From Macrotis lagotis (taxonomy: Eukaryota; Chordata; Mammalia; Peramelemorphia; Peramelidae), in contig NC_133666.1 in the NCBI RefSeq assembly GCF_037893015.1, forward strand, positions 2,633,467-2,697,466: a DNA stretch of 64,000 bases. Direction: 5' to 3'. A program made the position numbers and the translations under genes. The notes under the pieces are model-generated. The model was not told where the DNA came from and ran no database searches. It worked only from the letters and a program-made list of their open reading frames with translations. Each line of letters begins with the position of its first letter. The first letter of the stretch is position 1. This document shows positions 38,096-50,500 of the stretch, piece after piece.

Positions 38096-38429
38096 AAAAG
38101 GCTCCAGAAGGTTGAGCAAGACCCCACAGGGTCCCCTGGGACCTCAAAAACACAGGTAAGGGCTAGGGAACCATAGGTTAACTAACTGCATGACTATAGA
38201 GCCAATAAGTGCTAGATACAAGGTTCTGAGAGTAGAAAATACAAAATAGTCTTTTATTCATGATGTTCTAGAACAGGAAAAAATACCCAATCCTAATGTC
38301 AGGAGAATACATGCTTTAATACAAACCAGGACTCCCAAAGTTCTGTTCATTGATTTGCCTATAAGCACCCCACACTGGCGTTTGACAGAGAGCCAAGAGG
38401 TGATTTCACTGACTTAGGGAAACTGCAAG

Positions 38430-38580
38430 AAGACCTTGGCAATTTGGTACCTTCTCTCCAATTTCCTGAGCTGCCAACATTACAGATGAAAGCAACTTTC
38501 CTCAAGCTAGGCATGTGTCATAGGTTGGACTTGAACCCAAGACCAGCTTTCTGTCTACTCGCGCAATGTTTCCTCTCACT
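38430..38580 (-). mobile_element. Decayed MIR-like SINE, minus strand
   Basis: CAATTTCCTGAGCTGCCAAC, a CAGATGAAAGCAACTT block and GGACTTGAACCCAAGACCAG resemble a reversed MIR/CORE-SINE with heavy divergence. Confidence 0.4.
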
Positions 38581-38679
38581 GAGATTTTATTCTTTAAAAA
38601 TAACTAGGCTTTTAAAGTTTATATTATCTGTTGGATAATTTGGATGATCCTTTAAGTCCTGTTGTTTCTAACTTTGCAG

Positions 38680-39510
38680 CATCTCTCAAACATACCTCAT
38701 CTCTCCTCTGACAGGGCTACCACCCTGGTGTGGGTCTTTATCTCCTCATGCTCCTTGGTGGGGGGGAGGATAGAAATCTGCCTGCCTCAAATCTCTCCCC
38801 ATTTCCTCTATTCATGCACCAAAGGGATCTTCCTAAATTGCATCACCTCCTTATTCAATTTCAGTGGCTCCCTGTCACCTCCAGGATCACCCAAAATGGT
38901 CTATTTAGTGCCAAAGCCCTTTATTTTTATTTTATTTTTTTAGGTTTTTGCAAGGCAAATGGGGTTAAGTGGCTTGCCCAAGGCCACACAGCTAGGTAAT
39001 TATTAAGTGTCTGAGACCAGGTTTGAACCAAGATATTCCTGACTCCAGGGCTGGTGGTTTATCCACTGTGCCATCTAGATGCCCCTCCAAAGCCCATTAT
39101 AACCTAGCCCCCTCTTCCCGTTCCAGTTTTCTCACACATTCTTTTAGTCTTGCCTCCCCCACCATACTCTTTTATAATGTGCCACCAAAACTCCCTTTCT
39201 GTTCTTCAAACCAGATACCCTGTCTCCCCAACTCTGTTTACATTGGCTGTCTCTCCTGCCTGGAGTGTTTTCCCTCCTCATTTTCATTGCTGAGCTCCCC
39301 TAGCTTCCTTCAAGTCTCAGCTAAAGCCCCACCTTTTGCAAGATGTCTTTCCTGTTCCCCCTTATATCTAGGGCCTTCCCTTTGCTGTTGAGCTTCATAG
39401 GTGGGGGCTCCTTGAAAACAGGAACAATAATTCTGCCTGCCTTTGTAGCTCCTGCCCTTAGTACAGTGTCTGCTTGAATAGATGCTTGTTGCCTTAACTT
39501 GATTAGTTGT
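38680..39510 (+). mobile_element. L2-type LINE fragment split by a SINE
   Basis: AAAGGGATCTTCCTAAATTG, TCAGTGGCTCCCTGTCACCT, then after the SINE AAGCCCATTATAACCTAGCC, CTCTCCTGCCTGGAGTGTTT, AGTCTCAGCTAAAGCCCCAC and CCTTGAAAACAGGAACAATA form the familiar 3' half of an L2/CR1-clade LINE. The SINE at 38,925-39,086 interrupts it. Confidence 0.7.
38925..39086 (-). mobile_element. Marsupial SINE, minus strand
   Basis: TTTTTGCAAGGCAAATGGGG, AAGTGGCTTGCCCAAGGCCA and CCACTGTGCCATCTAGATGC. It is nested in an L2-type fragment. Confidence 0.9.
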
Positions 39511-39588
39511 CCTCAAATCTATGGAATAATGCCATGATTGATATGCATACACATGGAACTATTTAGCCCAACTGGTGCATCTTTGATT

Positions 39589-39907
39589 TCTCTTTTATTT
39601 ATTTAAGGCAATGCAGTTAAGTGACTTGCCCAAGGTCACACAACTAGGCAGTTATCAAGTGTCCAAGGCCAGATTTGAACTCAGGTCCTCCTGACTCCAG
39701 GGCTGGTTCTCTATCCACTGCACCACCTAGCTGCCTCCTGGTGCCTCTTTTAATAATTCTTTTTCTTAAAAATTTTATTTATTTAAGGCAATGCGGTTAT
39801 GTGACTTGCCCACAGCTGGGTAATTAAGTGTCTGAGGTGGCATTTGAACTCAGATCCTCCTGACTCCTGGCCTGGGGCCCCATCCACTACGCCACCTAGC
39901 TGCCCCT
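39589..39907 (-). mobile_element. Two adjacent marsupial SINEs, minus strand
   Basis: First copy 39,589-39,738 (AGTGACTTGCCCAAGGTCAC to CACCACCTAGCTGCCT). Second copy 39,762-39,907 (TATGTGACTTGCCCACAGCT to CGCCACCTAGCTGCCCCT), slightly deleted in the middle. Confidence 0.9.
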
Positions 39908-40764
39908 GGTGCATCTTTTAAATGTGAAACTTGCCCCTCTCTAAAGGAAAGTCAAAGTCACATGGGATCTAGAGACTTCCCCCCCACTTCTTCCTTAACT
40001 ATAGGTACTTTTATAGGCTAAGGTAAAATGCAGAGGAGGGAGTGTCTTACACTATTCTAGTCAAGCCAGAAAAAGTATTAGTACCAATATTGTCTTGGTA
40101 ATATAGATATTCAAGATAGTGACTTCACTCAATGAGGACATCTCATAATGACATATAGCTGCATTTCAGGTTTTTATCACCTTGCTTGGGTTCATCTACT
40201 ATGGAAAGATGGTGTAGAAATCCTTGATGGTTTGGTAGCAGTTTAATGTGACAGGCATCATGTTCTCAGGCAAAGAGGGATTGGATAGGTACTCCAGTGG
40301 CTTGGCCTTCATTATTTTACTGGATATCTTTGGAAATTTTGTTTTTATTTCTCAAAAATGCTCATTACCCTATTTAATTAGTAAAAATAAGAATTATTTC
40401 TTGCCATCTATATGTATGTATGTATATATACACACACACACATATATATATACATATATTTGCATATGTGTGTGAAAAAGAGGTGATAACAACAAATGCC
40501 TTGACTGCCTCCATAATTCACATTTTCTTCCAATCTCTGGCTAGAGGTGATGTCTTTGAGTATTTAAAAGGTCAAATATAGTATTCATCTTCCACCCTTT
40601 CCTACGGCCTGGAAATTTGTAGGCTAAGTAACCCTGCCCCCACACCCTCTGACCTGAGCACATATCACCAATTATTTTTCCTAAACAAGACTGGGGCAAT
40701 TTGGGGTCATGACATTTGGGAATGTGCCAAATATGACTACTGAGGTAGCTGACTAGTGTCACTG
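39908..40764 (-). other. Possible CLIC2 3' UTR region
   Basis: Lies downstream of the CLIC2 stop codon on the minus strand. A candidate minus-strand AATAAA is present at about 40,344-40,349. I cannot show how far the transcript runs. A TATG/CA microsatellite lies at 40,411-40,455. Confidence 0.3.
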
Positions 40765-41030
40765 ACTATGGAGACAGGTAGGTGGTGTCACAGTGCACTC
40801 TGGAATCAGGAAGACCTGAATTCAAATCTAGCCTCAGTGACTTAGCAGTTGGGTGACTCTGGGCAAGTCACTTCACCTTTGTTTGCCTCAGTTTCCTCAA
40901 CTGTAAATTACGAATCATAACAACCCCCCCTTCCCAGGGTTGCTGTGGAGATCAAATGAGATAAGAATAATTGCAAACTATTTAGCACAGTGTAGGTTTC
41001 ACATAAATATTCATTCCTGTCCCTTGACTC
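40765..41030 (+). mobile_element. MIR/CORE-SINE, plus strand
   Basis: ACCTGAATTCAAATCTAGCC, CTCTGGGCAAGTCACTTCAC, TTTGCCTCAGTTTCCTCAAC and CAGGGTTGCTGTGGAGATCA in order, ending TTTAGCACAGTGTAGG. This is the classical MIR layout and, by divergence, older than the A-tailed marsupial SINEs. Confidence 0.8.
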
Positions 41031-41392
41031 AAATGGGGTAAGCTGATAGATGGGGGCCAAGAATACAGGGGTTTTTGGGGGGGGTCAGAATCTGGGCCTG
41101 CCAAGGCTGAATTCTTGACCAAATCCTACTTCAGTGGTTTCATAAAGACTGGGCTTCACCAGGATCACTAGATAAGGCTGAGACTTATGGAAGGCACTTG
41201 AGGGATTTGGGAATCCAATGGGTTTGTTGCTGGGCCGCTGAGGGCTGTGTGTGGCCAGCAAGCTAGAAAGCAGAGGTGTCTTTCAAACTAATCATTTCAC
41301 CAATAATGCTAGTAGATATAGGGATGTGATGCAAAAGGAGGCTTGTGAGGGGGCATTGTTTCTTTTGGAAGGGGAGTTCTCATTTTCCTCAT

Positions 41393-41548
41393 TCATTTTT
41401 TAGCCACAGAGGCATAGGTGCTTTCAATCTCCTTATCTGCAGGGCATGTGTGGCTGAATTCTTCTCGGGCATAAGCATTTTTCAGATAGCGCCAGACTCC
41501 TGAGAATTCGGTGGGGATGTCAAAGTCCCGGTATTTCTTGGCAACCAC
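41393..41548 (-). CDS. CLIC2: CLIC2 exon 6 (last coding exon)
   Basis: Acceptor CATCCTCTAG precedes GTGGTTGCCAAG. It encodes [28 protein letters not shown], the HTCP motif and a terminal ASVAKK before TGA at 41,393-41,395. This is the C-terminal helical domain of CLIC2 and the most strongly conserved part of the family. Confidence 0.96.
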   Translation of the reverse strand: MVAKKYRDFDIPTEFSGVWRYLKNAYAREEFSHTCPADKEIESTYASVAKK

Positions 41549-44500
41549 CTAGAGGATGAAATAAATTAGAGGGGGAAAAAGCCTTTGGGATCTGAAGTCA
41601 TATACATGTCAACAGTAGTAAAAAGTGACCACGATGGGCATTCTTCGGGAGAAATTATGACCAGACCAGAGATAGAGAACATTATTAAATGCTTAATGGA
41701 TAATTTTGATTGATTACATTAAAAAAGTTTTGCACAAAGAAAACCAATGCAACCAAGATTAACTGAGAAACAATTTTCAAAGCTAATGTTTCTGATCAAG
41801 GACTCATTTCTAAAATATATAGAGAACTGAGTCCAATTTATAAGAATACGGGGCGGGGGGGAAGAACAGATGAAGAAATTAAAGCTATAGTTATATGAAA
41901 AAATGCTCAGTCATCATTGTTTAGAGAAATGCAAACAAAGATGGTTCTGAGGTGCCTCCTCACACCTATCCGATTGGCAAAAATGACAAAAGAGGAAAAT
42001 GATCCATTTTAGAGGGAATGTAGGGACACTAATATATTGTTGGTGGACTTGTGAACTGAGCCAACCATTCTGGAGAGCAATTGGAAGTATGCCCAAAGGG
42101 CTATCAAATCGTGCATACCCTTTGATCCAGATACTGTCTGTATCCCAAAGAGATTACAAAAAAGAGGAAGAGAACCACACATACAAAAATATAGTCCTTA
42201 TGAGATTTGGAAACCAAGGGAATGTCCATCCATTGGGGAATGGCTGAACCAGTTGTGATATTATGAATAAAATTATGAATGTAAGAAATCATGAGTGGGT
42301 GGACTTCAGAAAAGTATGAAAAAATCTGCATGACATGATGCTGAGTGAAGGGAGCAGAACCATTACACTGTACACATTAACAGCAACATTGTGAGATAAT
42401 CAACCATGATGGGGTCTGCTCCTCTCAGCAGTTCAGTGATCAAAGAAAGCCCTGAGAGACCTTTTATGGAAAATGCCATCTAGACCCAAAGAAAAAAGCA
42501 TGGAGTCTGAATGGAGACCAAAGCAGACTACGGTGACTTTTTAAAACTAGGTTTTTCTTTCTTTCATGGGTTTCCCCCTTTTGTTCTGATTCTTCTTTCA
42601 CATGACTAATATGGAAATATGTTAAATGCTAGCGTATAAACTAGATCAGATGACCTGCTGTCATGGGGAGGGGAGGAGATAGAAAAATGGGAAATTCAAA
42701 AAACTTGCAAAAAAGATGAAAGTTGAACATTATCTTTGCATCTCATTGGAAAGGATAAAATAACCTAAACAAAGAAATGGCCTCCTGGACCAGGGCATAG
42801 TCTACCTTGGCTTGTTGTTATTATTCCTTTCTCACCTTGATGATGTGCAGTTTAGGGAGCAGGTTGCAGTCGGCCAGGGTCAACTGGTCTCCATCCAGGA
42901 ACATCCTTCTGGAGACCGTGGTGTCTTCTGCACTGTCCTGATCGATTTCCTCTGGAAGGGGAGTGTTCAGATAGATGTCTAGACGGTTAAATTCCTTCAG
43001 CAGAGCTTTCTCCAGATCTGAATCATTGAATGAAGTCACAGGTTTATTTTTAGATGCTTGACTGGCATTGTTCAATGGCTCTCAGTAAGCTGAGTTTTCC
43101 TTCCTTTTACCTACAGATCTTACATGTAAGATCTTAGCAACAGCTCTGCAGTTCATTCAGTCATTGAACTTTGGAATCCATTGGGAGACATGGGAGACAC
43201 TGGCACAAGACCACCCAGTATGATGTGCCCTCATCAGAGAAGGGGCTGTGCTTTATGAGCAAAGCAGAATTGAAGTAGCTCAAAAGAAATGTGACATGTG
43301 TAAATTCAGAGCCATCTACATTTCAAATGATCCTGTGGACCATTTCTGCCCCAGCTATGGCGGAATCTTCTGAGCTCATACTGGTCTGACCGGTCACAGT
43401 CAGACACACCGTACCTTGACCCCAGCATAGTGATGTCCTTTTGGTCCTCTTCAGGATCTGAGGACAACAACCAATCAATCGATTCCTTTATTCATTCAGC
43501 CAACAGATATGGATTGGGTGGCAGGCCTTGGGGCTGGCTTAGCTAGAAGGGCAGGTAGGGTGTAGGCTAGGTAGAACTTAAGGCTTTGAATCAGTCAGGA
43601 AGACCTGAGTTTCAGTCCAGCCTCAAACCCTTCCTATTGGTGTGTCCCAGGATAAGTCACTTCAGCTCTGCTTGCCTCAGTTTCCTCAACTTTCAAACAG
43701 GGGTACTCATAGCATCCCCCCGCCGAGTTGGCGTGAGGATGAGATGAGGTTGTAGGTACAGTGTAAATGCTATAGACAAGCATCATTGTCAGAGGGTAGG
43801 ACACCATGGGCTGCCGCATCAGTTGGCCATCACGCCCTGGACTGGACTGAACTGATTCATTAATTGACCTTTCTCCTTTTCTTGTATGGATAAGACGAAA
43901 ATTTGAGGAGGAGAGGGAGGATTAAAGGAGAAATTAAAGAGGCCACAGGTCACCACAAACCAAGTAAGTTTTTAATCGGGGGGGGGGGGGCAGGGGAAGG
44001 TTTGCCTTATGAGGATTTTCTTTCCACTCTTTGCAATGGAGGTGATGAGAAAAAGGAACCGAGGACAGCACTTATTAAGTGTGAGTCAATAAATATAGGG
44101 ACTGGGGAGCAGACAAGGAAATGAATGTGTTTCACTTCCCATTCTAGATGTCAGACCTAATTAACACTGCTCCCAAGTGCCCAACAGCAATATCTCTGGC
44201 CCCTCCCCCCCCCTTGGTCTCTCTGACTCTTCTTTGTCTTTCCTTCCCTCTTTTTTTAAGGCAGTGGGGCTAAGTGACTTGCCCAAGGTCACATGGCTAA
44301 GTATTAAGTATCTGAGGTCACATTTGAACTCAGGTCCTCCTGACTCCAGGGCCAGTGCTCTATCTACTGTGCCACCTACCTTTACCCCTTTCCTTCCCTC
44401 TTGCCCCAGAATGACCTTTCTAAGGTTTATCCTTAGGATCCTGTAACCCTCTCACTTCCTTTAAGACTCTGCCCTTGACCCTCTCTTCCCCTCTCTCTCT

Positions 44501-47500
44501 CGTGTCCTTTGAAAATCTCAAATAGGCCCATGACTTCACCTGCCACTCCTATGCTGATGATTTCCAGATTAATATTTGCAGTCCTGATGATGTTTCTGAG
44601 CTGCAGGCTCCCATTTTTAATTGCTTTACATAGGACTTTTCCACTTCAATTTCTTGGCAGAGAGGATCTTAAACTTAGGTTTCAAAGAGAGCTTGGTATT
44701 GTCCATTGACTTGCTACTTTTGACTTCATTACTTCTGGGGCTACCATGGCCCTAGTTTCCCATTCTTTCCCATAAGTCTAAACCTTCCAGTTCTTAATGA
44801 CATTTTTCTTCCTCGCATCTTTTTGTTTTAGTTTTTGCAAGGCATTGGGGTTAAGTGGCTTGCCCAAGGCCACCCAGCTAGGTCATTATTAAGTGTCTGA
44901 GGCCGGATTTGAACTCAGGTACTCCTAACTCCAGGGTTGGTGCGCTATCCACTGCACCACCTAGCTGCCCTCATATCTTTGATATACAATTAGTTACCAA
45001 GTTCCCACAGTCTCTCGCTTGGTCTTCCTTTTCTTCTTTCCCCTTCTTTCTCCCATTAGTCCTCATCTTCTTCCTCTTCCTCTCCCTCCTCCCCCTCCTC
45101 TAATCCTTTCTCTTCTCCCTCCTTCCACTAGTCCACCTCTTCTTCTTTCTCTTCCTCCTCCTTCCCCCTCTTCCCATTCCTAATCCTCCTCCCTATACCT
45201 TCTTCATCCTTCGTCTCCCCTTCTTCCCCCTCTTTCTCCTTCTCCTTATTCTAATCTTAGCACAGTACAGGCCTCTCACTACCTTTTCTGAACTACCCCT
45301 ATCACAGTAACCTCTTTAAAATCTTCAGGTTTCCCTTCCCTTCTCTCTGCAATCCCCTTTTCATATACCTGCCAAGTAATCTGCCTTCTGCATAGGTCTG
45401 GTTTGTTCTTCCTCTGGTAAACATCTTCAGTGGCTCCCTATCACCCACCTGATTCTATGCCTTTGCTCAGAACATTTTCTAGGCCTGGAGAGACCTCTCT
45501 TCCCCTACCCACCTCCATTCCTTGCCTAATATAGAGAATCCCAACTGGGTCTGTAATGCTCAGTGGAAATGTCTATTCCTTGAGGAAGCCTTCTCATTGG
45601 GCCTCTCATGGCTGCCCATGTTAGGAGCATGTCTTTCCATTGGATCCATAGGAATGAGCAAGTACCTTATTGACACTTTCTGTCTCCCACCCAACAAGGG
45701 CTTGAGGGACCTCTGTTACTGTTGGTACTGCGGGTCTGGCATTACTGACTCAAATGGGATGAGTGGATGAAGGCAAGAATGGGTTTTCTTCAGGGCCAGC
45801 AATGTCCTTAGCTTGAAAAAAAGGAAGTTTTGGGCAGCTATGTGGCACTACAGTGGATAGAGCACCCGTCCTGGAGTCAGGAAGACCCGAGTTCATATGC
45901 AGCCTGAGACACTTATAGCTGCATAGCTGTATGACCTTGGGCAAGTCACTTAACCCTATTGCCTTAAATAAAATAAAATTAGGAAAAAAAGACAAAAAGG
46001 CACTCTTGACAGAACCGCAGTTAGAAAACCGAGTCCTCGTGAGAAATGTCCAAGAAAGGTATAGAAATGGCCAAGCTTCACTGGAAACACAATCACTGGG
46101 ATGATGACCACAGCAGGTAAGTGGTACCTCCTCTAGGCCTTGATTCCATCTCCTGTAAAATAGAACTGGGCTTGGTAGCCTCTAACGTGCCTCAAAGCTT
46201 ATAAGATATTATTCTGTTTTTGTTATTTGAACTGAGTTATCACACAACCACAACTCTATTCTACATCTATGCTACATGCTTCACTGAACAGAGCAGTGAC
46301 CTGAGTTCAAATGCAGATTTAGACACTGAATATCTGTGTGACCCTGGGCAAGTCATTTAACACTCTTTGCCTCAGTTCCTCCTTTGTAAAAGAAATTGGA
46401 AAAGAAAATCACAAACCACTGTGATATCTTTGCTAAAAAACAAAACAAAACCCAAACTAAATGGGGTCATGAAGAGTTGGACATGACTGAAAAATAAGAC
46501 TAAACAACAAAACCCTTAGAATCTATAAGGGTAGATAGAAAACGGTTGTCTTACGTTTACTGGCTTCCTTTTGTGTGTTCTTGATATATGCCGAAAACTT
46601 GGCAAAGATGTTGCAGCCCACATCAAAGGACTCCATATACTTGGGACTCAAACGTGGATACCTTAGGAGAGAAAGATATGATTCCAAATAGACTTTAGTC
46701 AGATCATCAACTATGTTCATCTGGGTTTTGGGGGAACACCGGACCAAAACAAACAACATGTCTATCGGTTGTCAATCACAACTTTTAGAATCCATGTTCA
46801 ACTGGGACATGTGAAGGAGTCTCTAAGGAAGGCTTCCTTCTAGTTCCTGAACCAGGATGCAAATGGACTGTGTCAATAGAACTCATTTCTCTGTATCTTC
46901 AGGTAGGGCCTCTTTCAACCCTCGGGCTTCCAACTCTGTTTCTCCAGATCGAAAGACAGCATTTTCCTCAAAGAATTGATATTCTACATGAGAGTTATGT
47001 CCCCAAGCTAGCTCACCTCATTCTCTGCAACTAGAAGGAAAGGGTAGGTCATGATAGAGGGATCTCAAGGTGCCCAGGAAAGGGAATGAAAGTGCTCCTA
47101 TCAGATGACCACGAGCTCAGCAGTCAGGGTGGACGATATTGAAAAGAGCTAGGTTGGATTGGGGCAGAGAGTGGAGAAAGGTCGGAATACCCATGAGAGA
47201 CAGTGTGATAGGAAATGAATCCAAGATGAATAAAAGTCATGAGATTTCATGTGAGTTTGGATGGCACAACTATAGAGGGAACAATATCCTGATTTTCTCC
47301 CGGATGCTTCAAAACTGAGGAAGCAAAGGTGAGAGAAAGATCTAGAATTGTGGCTTTCCAGCAAAGGGAACCCCCAGGGGAATGACCTGAGGAAGGAGGA
47401 AGCCTTGTTGAATGGCAGATTTCCAAGGGCCAAACTCCTCTAGCAAGGCAGTGAAGCTAAAGAAGGATGATGGACTGGAAAAAAAAAAGTTTGAGATAGA

Positions 47501-50500
47501 GAGACTAGGGACACCACAAAGGCCAGGGGCAGGCTCCCAAGGAATGGGGAGATGGCTGCTGGGAATCAGAGATGGGCATCTGAGAATTCAGGATCTATTA
47601 GGTGAAGCAGTTTCGGGTGATGACTCAGGTCTTGAGTATGATCTTCCCTGCAGATAATTAAGGAAGAATCCATCTAGGGCAGAGCTTCTTACCCTGGGGT
47701 CTATGAACTTGGGCTTTTTAAAAATATATCTTTTGATAATAGTATTTTGCTATAATTGGTTTTCCTCATCATCCCAATTATTTCATTTGAGAAACTTAAA
47801 AATATGTTTCTGAGAAGACCTGTGGAAATCAGCTTCCCCGACTGCCCAGAACAAGTTACGAACCCCAGAACTAAAGGGACTGAACACATTCAGGAAAGGG
47901 TAGGTAAGGGTCTTAGAAGGTTGAGGAAAAGGGGCAGAGTGTGAGCCCTCCCAGGGATAGGATAGGATGGAGGCCGTCCATTTTGAAGGCTACCATTGTA
48001 ACAGGAAGATAATTCTTCGAAGGAGACGCCCAACCCAAAGTGATGAATGTGATTGCAGAAAGACAAGCCAGTGGGGGGGCAGCTAGGTGGCGCAGTGGAT
48101 AGAATGCCATCCTGGAGTCAGGAGGACCTGAGTTCAAATCCAACCTCAGCCACTTCCTAATTACCTAGCTGTGTGACCTTGGGCAAGTTACCTAACCTCA
48201 CTACCTACCCAAAACACAAACAAAACAGGAAGGACAAGCAAGTGACCAGAATGTCCAACGTGGGAAGGATGGTTGCCCCAGTGGTGCCTTCAGACAAAGT
48301 CAAGCTTGATAGAAGGGTCTGCATGGTTACAAAGGCTTATCAAGAGGATGTTATAAAAACAGAAATGTCTCAGATTAAAGTAGATCTGCTCCATCTCACT
48401 GGATCCTCTAGGTCACCCTGCTGTTACTTCCAAGGTCAAGTATTAAATCATCTCCGGATAATTTTCCCTTCTTTGAGGAGATGAGCAAGTGGCTTACAAG
48501 CTTCTCCCCAAATGAATAAAAGAGAGGCCTGACCCCCAAATTCCATAGGCCTGGAAGTGAGGAAGTCAGAGGGTTTAAAGATGAACAAATTCAATTGATG
48601 CAATTATGACAAGGGTTGGGGTGGGGCAAGGAACCATTCCCTACCTTGGAGGAGCCAGGACCTGCTCTAGGAACTCCTCAATTTTAATGAAGTCTGTCTT
48701 CAGTTCCTTGTTAAACAACAAGAAAGGAGGACTGGTTCCTGGGGCTAGCTCTTTCAGCTCTATAGGTTTCCTAGAGGGATTGGAAAGAAAGGGTTATTTA
48801 TCAAAGGGGACAGATGCCCCCAGGCGCATGAAACAGTAACATTTTTCCTGTACTGGGAACCAGATGAAAATGTAATTGAGAATGTTGAACAAAATAAATA
48901 AAGATGAAATACAATCCTGTTGTTTAATCATGTCCAATTCACCATGACCCCATTTGGGATTTTTCTTGGCAGAGATTCTGGAGTGGTGAGTCGTTTCCTT
49001 CTCATGCTCATTTGACCCATGAGGAAACCAAGCAAACAGGGTGAAGTGATTTGCCCAGGGTCACCCAAATTGGAACACCAGTCTTTCTGACTCCGGGCCC
49101 AGCATGCTCTCTACCACACCACCAATAGATCATGGGAAATGGTGAGTTTCTGGGTTAATGGGAGACCCGCAGGGATCTATTTGTATTTGAGTTAGATACC
49201 ACAGATTTAGACATCTAGTAGAAAAGCCCCCCCAAGGAGACTGAGAGGCCTACCTACTCCAGGCTAATAGTTCAGTCAAATTGAGAACCCTGAAGACCAC
49301 TTTATAATTTTTGAGAGCTGCTTATCCTGTTCATAAATTTCCCTGTCCTTTTACCTCCCCTTTTGGCCCATCTTTGTGGACATCTGTCAGAAGACTGATG
49401 AGCCAGTCAGTCAACACATACCTATTAAGCATAGGCAGCTCGGTGGCACAATGGGTAGAGCACTGACCCTGAAGGTAGGAGGACCTAAGTTCAAATCCAG
49501 CCTTAGACACTAGCTGTGTGACCTTGGACAAGTCATTTCACCCTGATGGCCTCGCATCCAGGACCATTGTCCTGATTCCTATCTGGCCACTGGACCCAGA
49601 TGGCTCTAGAGGAAAAAGTGAGGCTGGTGACTTAGCAAAATCTCCCCCCCCCCCCCACTCCAATTCATGTGTCTGGCATGGCATCGCCTCCCTGAGGACA
49701 TGGTCTTACATCATCACCTGTTAGGCATTTACAATGTGCAAGAACCAGATCCTCCCCTGGGGAGGCAACATGCAAATGGGGACAAACCAACTCTAATGGG
49801 GGAGACAACATACAAACATGCAAGCTCTAGATGGGGTTAATTGGAAATCCTGAAGATGGAAGGCACTAGGACAAAGAGGACTTGGGAAAGGCTTCCTGCT
49901 GAAAGTAAGTGGGGCACAAGAGATGGAGCTGAGGAAGGAGAATATCCTTCGGGGGGGGCAGAGAGAGAGAAAATGCCTGGAAGCAGGAGATGGACTGCTT
50001 GTTGGAGGAGCAAGGCCAGTGTTGCTGGATCTTAGAGAGAAGGGAGGAAAGTTTAAGAAGACTGGCAGAGTAGGAAAAGGCTAAGGCGTAAAGAATGACT
50101 CTGAGGTCATGAGCCTGGATAATGGAGAAGATGGTGATGCCTTTGATAGCAATATGCTAGTTGAGAAGAGGTTTTGAGGTGGAGGGAGGAAGATAATGAA
50201 TTTTTCTTGAACATAATGAGTTTGAGATGCCTATGGGATGGTCAGACAAATGATGACACAAGCCTAGATTTGGAGGAAATAGCTTACGGTTGAATAAAAA
50301 AGACCTTATAGAGATGATAATTCAATCTAGGGGAGCTGATGAGATCGATGAGTGATCTAGTATAGAGGGGGGAGAGAAGTGGACCTAGAAAAGAGACCAG
50401 GGACATCTATAGTTAGTGACCAGGTTGTGGATGAAAATTCAGTAAAAGGAACTGACAAGGTCAGCAAGGTAGATGGAAAACCAGAAAGTTAGTGTCCTGA